From Paenibacillus lutrae (GTDB taxonomy: Bacteria; Bacillota; Bacilli; Paenibacillales; NBRC-103111): a DNA stretch of 64,000 nt. Both the position numbers and the translations under genes were made by a program. The stretch covers positions 124,001 through 188,000 of the forward strand of contig NZ_RHLK01000006.1 of the NCBI RefSeq assembly GCF_009757775.1, given 5' to 3'. Below the pieces are notes generated by a model. That model was given only the letters and a program-made list of their open reading frames with translations. It was not told the origin of the DNA and did not search any database. Below, piece after piece: positions 7,151 to 14,170 of this stretch. Each line of letters starts with the position of its first letter. The stretch's first letter is position 1.

Positions 7151-7687
7151 TTGAGTCATGAGGAATACGAAGGTACTGAAAAAGACTTTGGCGATATTCT
7201 CCGGGAATTAAGGGAAAGAAAAGGTTACACGGTTAATCAACTCGGGATATACTCAGGGGTTAGTGCGGGGTTGATCTCTAAATTGGAAAACAAAAAAAGA
7301 GGAACTCCAAAGCCTGATACAATCGAAAAACTAGCTAAAGGTTTAAAAATGGAATACAAAGACCTGATGAAGTTAGCAGGATATGTTGATGCTGATTACA
7401 AACTTGAAGAAGATCTAGAAGCCCATATGATACTCTCCAAGATGAGAGAAAGATATAAGTCCTTAATTAAAGACCCCGACATATCAAATGAGCTTAAAGG
7501 AGAATTAAAAGCTGAATTAGAGGAGTGGTCTGAGCTAACTGGGGTAGATGAGTTTATGGATGATATAGAATTATCAGATGATCATCTATTAGAAAAATAT
7601 AACTTTACTTACAAAGGCGAGACACTTGATTCCGAAAAAGTTAAGAAGATCCTTTCTTATATTCGTTTTGTTGCTCAGGAGAAATGA
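7151..7687 (+). CDS. CI-like phage repressor (XRE HTH, no protease domain)
   Basis: Residues 8-70 are an XRE helix-turn-helix (LRELRERKGYTVNQLGIYSG, SAGLISKLENKKRGTPKPDT). The remainder is an acidic helical domain ending NFTYKGETLDSEKVKKILSY, similar to C-terminal tails of SinR-like and ICE-type repressors. There is no S24/LexA-like Ser-Lys protease domain, so direct RecA-stimulated self-cleavage is not expected and no adjacent ImmA-type metalloprotease was found. Start is a TTG with a near-perfect AGGAGGT seven bases upstream. It should maintain lysogeny by binding the operators in the divergent promoter region. Confidence 0.85.
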   Translation: MSHEEYEGTEKDFGDILRELRERKGYTVNQLGIYSGVSAGLISKLENKKRGTPKPDTIEKLAKGLKMEYKDLMKLAGYVDADYKLEEDLEAHMILSKMRERYKSLIKDPDISNELKGELKAELEEWSELTGVDEFMDDIELSDDHLLEKYNFTYKGETLDSEKVKKILSYIRFVAQEK

Positions 7688-7790
7688 TCCTCTCTTCGCC
7701 AATTATTTCAATCAACTTTTGCAGATCCCAATTCTTATGAATGAATAAGTTGTATAAATCCATATCTTTTTTGTTTGATTGGTCTGCCAT
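7641..7790 (-). CDS. Possible 49-residue protein antisense to the repressor 3' end
   Basis: A minus-strand frame reads MADQSNKKDMDLYNLFIHKN then WDLQKLIEIIGEERIISPEQ and stops at 7641. Its composition is protein-like, GGAGC lies about nine bases before the ATG at 7790, and it occupies the gap between the two plus-strand HTH genes. Its last 47 bases overlap the repressor coding region in antisense. It is the only plausible coding frame on the minus strand downstream of the cyclic-di-GMP riboswitch, about 370 bases away. A competing 67-codon frame over the same region looks less protein-like. Confidence 0.4.
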   Translation of the reverse strand: MADQSNKKDMDLYNLFIHKNWDLQKLIEIIGEERIISPEQQNEYKKGSS

Positions 7791-7882
7791 CTATGTCAGC
7801 TCCGGTCGCAAATAGTATAGTAAGTATGATTATACAAACATATGTTCTATTTTTAAACAAAAAAATATAAGGTGGCACCGTC

Positions 7883-8098
7883 ATGGTCTTTGAACCAGAA
7901 CGTTGCCTAATCCCCAGACTACTCCGTGAGATCGGCAAAAACCAGCAATGGTTAGCTGAACAAACAGGATATTCGGCCCAACGAATATCAGATTACTGCA
8001 ATCTTCGCTATATAATGGGAATGGAAGTTGCAAAATCAATCTCACACATTATCGGCTGTACAATTGACGATCTTTACACGTGGAAAATCCGGGATTAG
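7883..8098 (+). CDS. XRE-family HTH protein (71 aa)
   Basis: Consists almost only of an HTH domain: LIPRLLREIGKNQQWLAEQT, GYSAQRISDYCNLRYIMGME and an IGCTIDDLYTW end typical of Cro/CI-type small regulators. AAGGTGG precedes the ATG. Placed downstream of the repressor on the same strand, it may be an additional lysogeny regulator or an antirepressor-like modulator. It is the target of antisense transcription if the riboswitch transcript downstream reads through. Confidence 0.75.
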   Translation: MVFEPERCLIPRLLREIGKNQQWLAEQTGYSAQRISDYCNLRYIMGMEVAKSISHIIGCTIDDLYTWKIRD

Positions 8099-8099
8099 G

Positions 8100-8119
8100 A
8101 AGAGTAGGTAACTACTCTT
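8100..8119. repeat. Inverted repeat after the HTH gene
   Basis: AAGAGTAG-GTAA-CTACTCTT, a perfect 8-base-pair hairpin two bases after the stop codon of the HTH gene. No U tract follows on either strand, so it is not a standard intrinsic terminator. It could be an operator or an RNA-stabilising hairpin. Confidence 0.5.
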
Positions 8120-8163
8120 ACACCATTGTACTCAAATTTCAGTAATTTTTCTAACTATAAGAT

Positions 8164-8191
8164 AAAAATCCATCATTAATAAACAGATGGA
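8164..8191 (-). terminator. Intrinsic terminator of the riboswitch
   Basis: On the minus strand TCCATC (8191-8186) and GATGGA (8174-8169) form a 6-bp stem followed by TTTTT (8168-8164), 12 bases after the aptamer. The TCCAT arm is also complementary to ATGGA inside the aptamer (8223-8219), so terminator and an alternative pairing are mutually exclusive, as expected for an expression platform. Confidence 0.75.
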
Positions 8192-8197
8192 CGCTTT

Positions 8198-8280
8198 GAT
8201 TTGCAACTGGCTGGCATATCCATTGGAAGTAGCCCCTTTAGCTTTGCGTCCCCTCCTTTCGAAGAGTTTGCCTATTTTTT
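8198..8280 (-). ncRNA. Cyclic-di-GMP-I (GEMM) riboswitch aptamer
   Basis: Read on the minus strand, the core (8272-8203) has the ordered GEMM-I signatures: GGCAAAC (8272-8266), a 6-bp stem capped by a GAAA tetraloop (CTCTTC-GAAA-GGAGGG), the invariant GGGGACGCAAAGC, a GGGGCTA segment, then ATATGCCAGCCAGTTGC closing the structure. The GAAA tetraloop and the receptor-type bases are both present, so the fold should be intact and ligand-competent. A terminator follows directly. No recognisable gene lies downstream on this strand before the CI-like repressor region, which makes the element an orphan. Confidence 0.9.
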
Positions 8281-8300
8281 TTGTAAACGTTCCCCCTCAG

Positions 8301-8328
8301 TTTATAGAAAATTCTGAAATCCGTAAAC
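8301..8328 (-). promoter_or_regulatory. Candidate promoter for the riboswitch RNA
   Basis: GTTTAC (8328-8323) and TATAAA (8306-8301) are separated by 16 bases and would start transcription near 8294, about 20 bases before the aptamer. The -35 box is weak (TTTACG with 15-base spacing is an alternative). The predicted terminated RNA would be about 130 nt. Confidence 0.45.
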
Positions 8329-8467
8329 TTAAATTTTCCCATATTGCAAAATTTTTCGTATTTCCGTGAATTATGACAGCGTTCGACAAAATAGCACCAT
8401 ATGCAATGTTGGTAAAATATGTTTGAATTAAGATTGATCTTTAAAAACAGGAAAGTGAGCGGATTAA

Positions 8468-9280
8468 ATGGACACAGAAGTTGAAGTAAAAACTACCGAG
8501 GAGGGTTCTGTCGAATATAGGAATCAATCTTTGTTTGAAAAACTTTTTGTAACGATTGCCGAATTTATAAAGCTCATACTTAGTTATGCACTAACATTTT
8601 ATGGCCTTTATTTAATTTACAAATCCTTTGCTGGTGGAGAAGCTTGGTTATTAGAGGGAGAGTTTGAAGGTAAGATATCAGACGGTATAATCGCTATAAT
8701 TGTCGTGGCAATTGCTATATGGTTATTCGACTTTCTCTTTAATTTTATTATCGCACTAGCTCTCCTGCCGATCAGTTTTGTTATATCTCTGAAGAACAGA
8801 TCAAGGAATAATAGACAAACAGAGAAATTAATAATACTTTATGGTTTTGGTGGCTGGTTGATATTATTTGCAATTGGTCTGATGTTCGTGCTTTTTTCCT
8901 CAGTAACAAATTTATTCGATTACTATATACCCTTATATCAATCACAGGAATTTAGAGATATTGTCCAGAATTCCCCGATGATTGGCATGAATGTTTTTTT
9001 GGAAACATTAGCATTACTTCTAGGTGTTCTTTTCCCATTAGTTATCGGCTTTGCTTGTTTAAAACAGAGCAAATGGTTTCCTAGATTATCTATTGCTTAT
9101 CTATCCATACGCTTAGTACTTGCTATAGTGTTTTTCTTCTCAACTCAACTGATATATGATATTAACTCGCCAGCGCTTGACACGGTAATCCCTAATTTGG
9201 TCTACAATTTCATTTATTTTGTTATATGGGTACCCTATTTCCTTAGGTCAAAACGGATTAGAAACACCTATATTGCTTAG
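8468..9280 (+). CDS. Polytopic membrane protein of unknown function (270 aa)
   Basis: About six membrane segments are visible (roughly residues 26-52, 73-107, 121-145, 174-197, 208-227 and 240-258) after an acidic soluble N-terminus (MDTEVEVKTTEEGSVEYRNQ). No transporter or enzyme motif was recognised. AT-rich codon use and its position between the repressor and the integrase mark it as a lysogenic-conversion (moron) gene expressed from the prophage. It is followed after 30 bases by another membrane protein in the same direction. Superinfection exclusion is a reasonable but unproven role. The ribosome site is weak. Confidence 0.7.
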   Translation: MDTEVEVKTTEEGSVEYRNQSLFEKLFVTIAEFIKLILSYALTFYGLYLIYKSFAGGEAWLLEGEFEGKISDGIIAIIVVAIAIWLFDFLFNFIIALALLPISFVISLKNRSRNNRQTEKLIILYGFGGWLILFAIGLMFVLFSSVTNLFDYYIPLYQSQEFRDIVQNSPMIGMNVFLETLALLLGVLFPLVIGFACLKQSKWFPRLSIAYLSIRLVLAIVFFFSTQLIYDINSPALDTVIPNLVYNFIYFVIWVPYFLRSKRIRNTYIA

Positions 9281-9312
9281 TATATACAATTTAAATATTA
9301 AAGGTGTTGACT

Positions 9313-9813
9313 ATGAAATCACCAATGTTCATTTTATTTAAGATGTTCGTACTAATATTTCTCTTTTTCATAATACGAAACTGGAATTCTGGAATTGAGA
9401 GTACTTGGTCAGATGATGCTTATGAAGCATTTAGTTATGTATTAATTTTTTTCATAGTATTCAGTTTAGCTGCAGCCATACCGATAGGTTCAAAAAGTAA
9501 CCCGCTTCTGTTAGCAGACGATATTGTTGATAAGATCGCTAGTTCAACATCTTCATACACTCTTGTAGAAGGAAACCGCGGCCTCTATACTTACTCAGTA
9601 AAAATCGAAGAAAACATAATAATAGACATTTACTCACCAGTTGAAAATCCCGAGCAATTGTACGAATCTATGAAAACGTATAGAGAGATTCTCCAAATTT
9701 GTGATACTTCAAAAACAAAAAATGTTTTATATCGACTTGAGATGAAAATGAAAGAACTTGAATACATGTTAGAGGATAATATTTTTACTACACTATACAT
9801 CCAAAAGGTTTGA
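9313..9813 (+). CDS. Membrane-anchored protein with cytoplasmic domain (166 aa)
   Basis: Two hydrophobic segments (about residues 5-23 and 40-58) are followed by a 105-residue soluble domain with alternating strands (YSVKIEENIIIDIYSPVENP) and a helical end. The start at 9313 is chosen because AAAGGTG lies six bases upstream; a GTG at 9304 is in frame. It lies 30 bases after the polytopic membrane gene and is probably cotranscribed. No family recognised. Confidence 0.65.
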   Translation: MKSPMFILFKMFVLIFLFFIIRNWNSGIESTWSDDAYEAFSYVLIFFIVFSLAAAIPIGSKSNPLLLADDIVDKIASSTSSYTLVEGNRGLYTYSVKIEENIIIDIYSPVENPEQLYESMKTYREILQICDTSKTKNVLYRLEMKMKELEYMLEDNIFTTLYIQKV

Positions 9814-9893
9814 TTCATATCCAAACACCTTATACCCTAACCAACCACTAGATCATATATAAGTACCCTATAGGATCTATAATACAAAGTAAA

Positions 9894-9917
9894 AAGACCC
9901 TCATGATGAAGGGTCTT
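9894..9917. terminator. Terminator between convergent genes
   Basis: AAGACCCT (9894-9901) and AGGGTCTT (9910-9917) form a perfect 8-bp stem with an 8-base loop; A-rich sequence on the left gives a U-rich tail in the minus direction. It separates the rightward membrane genes from the leftward ones. Confidence 0.75.
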
Positions 9918-9921
9918 CTGC

Positions 9922-10155
9922 TTATACAAAAAAACTATACAACACACCGATCTGTTCCTTGTATTTAAAGCTTCCAACGAATATTAGAATTACTATACTC
10001 AATGCGATGAAATAAGCCACCTGCGATGGAAATTCACTACCATACCTCTTATAAAAAATAGTGGCGAAAATTAAGAACAGTAATGTCGCGACCAAACCAA
10101 AAGTCGCAGGGTAAATTATGTTTTCAATTTCTGATTGAGGCAAATACTTTAACAT
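9922..10155 (-). CDS. Small membrane protein (77 aa)
   Basis: Start at 10155 (MLKYLPQSEIENIIYPATFG) is supported by AAAAGGAGAAA eight bases upstream; an open frame extends further without a ribosome site. Two membrane helices (about residues 15-35 and 48-66) flank a short basic loop (YKRYGSEFP). Function unknown. It may be a separate transcription unit because a terminator lies between it and the operon to its right. Confidence 0.6.
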   Translation of the reverse strand: MLKYLPQSEIENIIYPATFGLVATLLFLIFATIFYKRYGSEFPSQVAYFIALSIVILIFVGSFKYKEQIGVLYSFFV

Positions 10156-10200
10156 CGCATTTCTCCTTTTTATAGTCTCAAATCGATTATAGGATTTCAT

Positions 10201-10238
10201 TAAAAAAAGCTCCTGATGAAATTAAATCCGTAGGAGCA
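10201..10238 (-). terminator. Terminator of the SAP/zinc-ribbon/membrane operon
   Basis: In the minus direction GCTCCT (10237-10232) and AGGAGC (10214-10209) pair and are followed by seven Ts. It lies nine bases after the stop codon of the last operon gene. Confidence 0.8.
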
Positions 10239-10246
10239 CCGATAAA

Positions 10247-10819
10247 TTATAATTTTTCTTTTGTGAATATTTCTAATTTTCTAATGCAATCGTCAAATTG
10301 AAATTTTAATGTATTAATCTGTTCCAGTTTAATTTCTTTTTCTAGCTCTTCTACTGTTAGCCCCTGATATATTTGTACTTTTCTGTACACTGTATTAAGG
10401 CTAATGAACAAAGCTTCATCTAATTTATGAGCTGCTTTTATAGAAAAATAATTCCACGCTTCCTTTGATAAGTCGTATTTCAGTAAGTGCCCGTCAACCT
10501 GCTCTGAAGAGTTAATTGATGCAAGTATCAAGGAATTATTTTTTATTTCTTCTTTTAATATAAGAGAAAGACTGGCGACTTCCTTTTTTTCGTTTAAAAT
10601 TTGATTTCTTCCACTTTCCTCAATCTGATAACGAGCAACAAAATAGGCTATATATCCCCCTATTATACCACCAATTATGTTACCTGCTGCTCCAATCATT
10701 GCGCCTACCCAGTCTTTCCCAGCTTGGAAATAAGCAAGTAGTAAAGAAGAAGTTAAACTTATAGTTAATGCAAGTACTATTATAGATATAATTAGATAAA
10801 CTAAATTTCTTATTTTCAC
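10247..10819 (-). CDS. Two-helix membrane protein, last gene of a three-gene operon (190 aa)
   Basis: Two membrane segments (about residues 7-29 and 38-62), the second glycine-rich (GAMIGAAGNIIGGIIGGYIA) with GxxxG-type packing, then a 125-residue helical cytoplasmic domain. Glycine-rich transmembrane hairpins of this kind occur in pore-forming and oligomerising proteins, and membrane effectors in phage-defence systems often have this layout; that link is an inference. The start is a GTG whose G-T-G-A overlaps the upstream stop, so translation is coupled to the zinc-ribbon gene. A terminator follows immediately. Confidence 0.7.
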   Translation of the reverse strand: MKIRNLVYLIISIIVLALTISLTSSLLLAYFQAGKDWVGAMIGAAGNIIGGIIGGYIAYFVARYQIEESGRNQILNEKKEVASLSLILKEEIKNNSLILASINSSEQVDGHLLKYDLSKEAWNYFSIKAAHKLDEALFISLNTVYRKVQIYQGLTVEELEKEIKLEQINTLKFQFDDCIRKLEIFTKEKL

Positions 10820-11358
10820 TGAGCTGCCTCATATCGACTATCAAGATTATTTAGTAAATGCCTTCGAGCCTTATTAGGTTTATCAATGATGTCTTGTACT
10901 CGAAGGCTCTCTGCATTTCCCAGGTTAATAACTCCGCTGTTTGAAAATTTATCTCTCTCTCGAGTACTTGTAACCGATTCAGAAGGTTCTAGGCACCTTT
11001 CAAAAACAATTTCAACATAATCTAGACGTTGATTTGGAGAATAATTATAACCACAATATCTACATATTATGTCCTGTTTTGGTAAAGATGAGAGAGCATT
11101 ATACTTACCGTTTTGCCCATCACAATTTGGACATATACACTTATATATTGCCTTCAATACACCAATATCTTGTTGTGCAGATAGTGAGAACATATCAATA
11201 GCAAGTTCTACATCAATATCACTCTGGTCTGAAAATCGTATCGGTGACAGATTACTTAGCACAGCTTGTCTCTGTACAGCCAACCAAGAATCAAGTAAAC
11301 CAATAGCAAATGGATTAATATTGTAACTCCCTAAACGTATCAATGGTGGAAAGTACAT
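10816..11358 (-). CDS. Zinc-ribbon-like protein, middle gene of the operon (180 aa)
   Basis: Cys pairs CPNC (residues 76-79) and CRYC (99-102), 19 residues apart, form a treble-clef or zinc-ribbon site. The N-terminal 70 residues are mixed helix and strand and the C-terminus (NLGNAESLRVQDIIDKPNKA) is polar. No known family was recognised. Its first 44 bases overlap the end of the SAP-domain gene in another frame and its stop overlaps the next start, so all three proteins are likely made in concert. GGAG lies 12 bases before the ATG. It may bind nucleic acid or bridge the other two products. Confidence 0.7.
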   Translation of the reverse strand: MYFPPLIRLGSYNINPFAIGLLDSWLAVQRQAVLSNLSPIRFSDQSDIDVELAIDMFSLSAQQDIGVLKAIYKCICPNCDGQNGKYNALSSLPKQDIICRYCGYNYSPNQRLDYVEIVFERCLEPSESVTSTRERDKFSNSGVINLGNAESLRVQDIIDKPNKARRHLLNNLDSRYEAAQ

Positions 11359-12493
11359 GGTTTTTTTCAGCTCCTTGCAGATAACTATAGAAGTGTAATA
11401 CGAAATACTTTGAAGTCACCTCAAGCCTCACATTACAATCTCTGACAGGAAAATCTTTCGGCATAAACCAAGTTACCCATAATTTATTAAATTTACGCTG
11501 ATCATCAATTGTCTCGCGTGTATCAAAGTATATATCTGATAACTCAATGCCATCCCCTTCGTTAGCAGCAGCATTTACTCTAGCTCCAGTGTCATCAGCA
11601 TAAAAGAACTTTTCTACAGTTCCAAGCTTACCAGATGAATATGCTTTAAAGTGGTAAAAGTCATTCTGAATTAGTGCCCTCTCGAGTAATCTTCGAAATC
11701 TAAAAGGAAGGTTAACTGGATCTTTCTCACTTGGCAATTCTAAATCAGCAGCATACTTTTGGCAAATTTCTTCAATTTCTGATGCCAACAATTTAACTTT
11801 TTCTACATAAGGATGCTCGGCTTTTGATGTTAATTCTCTAAAAATTGTGTATAAAGTAGTTTTCATATGATCATTAGACAAATACCTTAGGGAAAAGATA
11901 TCAGTCATTAATGAAGTAATTTTATCAAAAAGTTGTAAGGTTCTACCTGATGTTTCGTTTGTATTACTTCGTGGCCGTAAGGATATACAAATAACTTCTT
12001 TTGTGAGGTCAATTTCTACCCAGATATAGTCTGTTTCGTCCACCTGTATGAATTCGCCTTCATCCGCAGCCTTATTTACCATAACCATATTGACAAAACA
12101 CATTTCCACTTTATTTACCATGTCATCATCATGATAAATGTGTAAATGTGCAAGTTCCGGCTCTTCAGATTCAGGAAAGGCATTTATATAATCTGAGAAA
12201 TTATTGAAACTTAACTCAGCTGAAGATAATGCTTCTATTAACCTAACCCTATTCCTCACCTTATGCAACGATGCAGAATTCAATTTGGAAAAGTAAATTG
12301 CCCGATTATGTCCGTATTTTAATTCATTTGAAATGTAGCTTTCCCAATCATCTCTATCCAAGGACCCATTCTCAAGGGAGTCATTGATCCTGTCTAATAA
12401 TTCTGACTTTATACCAGAATTTTTTAATTGATTATCTTTAAGAAATCTTTTCAGTGATTCAAAATTCAGGTACTCTTTGAGCCTTCTATTCAT
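11315..12493 (-). CDS. SAP-domain protein, first gene of the operon (392 aa)
   Basis: Residues 11-46 (NFESLKRFLKDNQLKNSGIK, then SELLDRINDSLENG) fit the SAP DNA-binding motif: two short helices with the L-x-x-G-x-K-x-E-L-L-x-R core. The remaining 340 residues are acidic and of mixed structure, with a strand-rich middle (DYIWVEIDLTKEVICISLRP) and a C-terminal beta segment (DCNVRLEVTSKYFVLHFYSY). No nuclease or ATPase motif was seen. AAGGGGA precedes the ATG. Its place at the head of an accessory operon next to the integrase suggests a sensor of DNA or of replication intermediates. Confidence 0.7.
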   Translation of the reverse strand: MNRRLKEYLNFESLKRFLKDNQLKNSGIKSELLDRINDSLENGSLDRDDWESYISNELKYGHNRAIYFSKLNSASLHKVRNRVRLIEALSSAELSFNNFSDYINAFPESEEPELAHLHIYHDDDMVNKVEMCFVNMVMVNKAADEGEFIQVDETDYIWVEIDLTKEVICISLRPRSNTNETSGRTLQLFDKITSLMTDIFSLRYLSNDHMKTTLYTIFRELTSKAEHPYVEKVKLLASEIEEICQKYAADLELPSEKDPVNLPFRFRRLLERALIQNDFYHFKAYSSGKLGTVEKFFYADDTGARVNAAANEGDGIELSDIYFDTRETIDDQRKFNKLWVTWFMPKDFPVRDCNVRLEVTSKYFVLHFYSYLQGAEKNHVLSTIDTFRELQY

Positions 12494-12685
12494 TATCTTT
12501 GTCCCCTTGCGCTTATTTTATCTCTCAAAAGCTCACTTCGACATAAAGGGTAAATTTTCCTTTTAAATAGGTAATATAATTACAGTAAAAAAATGAGGCC
12601 CGAATTAGGGTTCTTTTTATCGTCCACCACTTACATATCTTGTATACTGTAGGTATATCTAAACAGACATCATGGAGGCTATGTC
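12494..12685. other. Divergent intergenic region between operon and integrase
   Basis: An AT-rich 192-base stretch. In the minus direction AACCC-TAATTC-GGGCC followed by seven Ts (about 12592-12620) resembles a weak terminator or attenuator lying upstream of the SAP-domain gene. A TATACT-like box near 12650 could serve the integrase. No promoter can be assigned with confidence. Confidence 0.4.
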
Positions 12686-14170
12686 ATGAGAGTAGTTTTA
12701 TACATTAGGGTATCAACGGATGATCAAGCTCGTGATGGATTCTCTATAGAGGCTCAGAAGAGGAAGTTAGTAGCCTACTGTGACTCCCAGGATTGGACTG
12801 TAGTCGATTTTTATATAGACGAAGGGTTCTCGGCCAAGGATCTTAACAGACCGGCTATGAAGCGTATGCTAGAGGATATGGAGCAAGATAAATTCGATAT
12901 GGTCCTGGTGTATAAACTTGACCGTCTCACCCGTTCTACCGCGGACTGTGACAAGCTGTTAAAGCTATTCGAGGCACACAAGGTTATGTTTCAATCCAGC
13001 ACGGAATCCTTTGAGACTCGTACAGCCACCGGTAGATTGTTCATTCGTCTAATTGCCGACATAGCTCAGTGGGAACGAGAGAACATTGGAGAACGTGTTC
13101 GTTTAGGCATGGAGCAGAAAGTTATTGAAGGTAAGAAACCCGGGGGAAAGTATCCTTATGGATACACATCAGATGGCAAGGTAATTCCTGAAGAAGCTGA
13201 GGTTTTGCGGAAAATAAGATCCATGTATGTAAAAGACAATATGAGCCTGAAGAAAATAGCAGTACAGTTAGTCCAAGAAGGTATCCTGCGCCGGAATTAC
13301 AACTGGACACAATCCACCGTTGGCTTGACCCTAGAGAACATATTTTATGCGGGTATCATTCACTTTGGCAGTAAAATGGCCAATGGCAAGTACCCGCAGC
13401 GTAGAAGAGAAGAACGAGTGGACATGCTAGAGGCTGTAGGGACACATGAAGCCATTTGGACATTAGAGGAGTATAGAGAGCATATGAGCTTGATACGCCA
13501 ACGTTCTAATGGCGGACATACACGTAAGCTTGAATATTGGTTTACAGGCATTCTACGCTGCGGTAAATGCGGGTCCAGCATGTACGGCAGGCTGACCAAC
13601 AAGAGAACAACGAAAAGTGGACAAGTACGCACACCTTATTATTGGTGTGGCCGCAGAAAAGATAATGACTCCTGCAGGATGCCGATGTTTAGACAAGTTC
13701 ATGTGGAGCATCTTTTATTTGAACATATAGAAAAAATTACGATCGATGAAAATATGACTGAACAAAAGATGAAGAAAGTAAAAGCAGAGCGACAGAACAA
13801 GGAAAAGGAAATACAAAAAATCAAACGACAGCTGGATGATACGAGAGAACGCATGAAGAAATGGCAGTACATGTTTGTAAATGATCTTTTGTCAGTCGAT
13901 GAACTGAAAGAACGAATCAATGAGGAAAAAATCAAGGAAGCAACTTTTCAGAAAGAAATTGATACGTTAAAGGTTAATGATGAGGAGTCCGAACACATCA
14001 AATCTCAATTAAGAGAAATGAAAGATCTGTGGCCTCTTTTAAATGACGAAGAAAAAATAGAGATTTGCAGAATTGTTTTCAAAAAGCTTACTTTGCACAC
14101 GGATTTAGAAAATCCAAAGGGCGTAAAAAATAAGTTCTTCGATTCATCTATAACGGTTGAGTATCACTAA
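12686..14170 (+). CDS. int: Large serine integrase (494 aa)
   Basis: The N-terminal resolvase domain begins MRVVLYIRVSTDDQARDGFS with the nucleophilic Ser10 and the downstream KLDRLTRS motif. A recombinase domain follows (YPYGY...), then a zinc-ribbon (CGKCGSSMYGR...YYWCGRRKDNDSC) and a long coiled coil (residues 350-440), the standard four-part plan of phiC31/Bxb1-type integrases. Such enzymes recombine short attP and attB sites without accessory DNA. GGAGG precedes the ATG. Its stop codon lies about 40 bases from the chromosomal junction, as is usual for int next to an att site. Confidence 0.95.
   Translation: MRVVLYIRVSTDDQARDGFSIEAQKRKLVAYCDSQDWTVVDFYIDEGFSAKDLNRPAMKRMLEDMEQDKFDMVLVYKLDRLTRSTADCDKLLKLFEAHKVMFQSSTESFETRTATGRLFIRLIADIAQWERENIGERVRLGMEQKVIEGKKPGGKYPYGYTSDGKVIPEEAEVLRKIRSMYVKDNMSLKKIAVQLVQEGILRRNYNWTQSTVGLTLENIFYAGIIHFGSKMANGKYPQRRREERVDMLEAVGTHEAIWTLEEYREHMSLIRQRSNGGHTRKLEYWFTGILRCGKCGSSMYGRLTNKRTTKSGQVRTPYYWCGRRKDNDSCRMPMFRQVHVEHLLFEHIEKITIDENMTEQKMKKVKAERQNKEKEIQKIKRQLDDTRERMKKWQYMFVNDLLSVDELKERINEEKIKEATFQKEIDTLKVNDEESEHIKSQLREMKDLWPLLNDEEKIEICRIVFKKLTLHTDLENPKGVKNKFFDSSITVEYH

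Noticed and set aside
7735-7938. 67-codon minus-strand frame over the gap between the phage HTH genes
   Set aside because: Overlaps the better 49-codon frame, begins with a low-complexity basic segment and lacks a ribosome site.
8187-8369. 60-codon plus-strand frame over the riboswitch
   Set aside because: It coincides with the aptamer on the opposite strand and has no ribosome site; the conserved RNA explains the sequence better.
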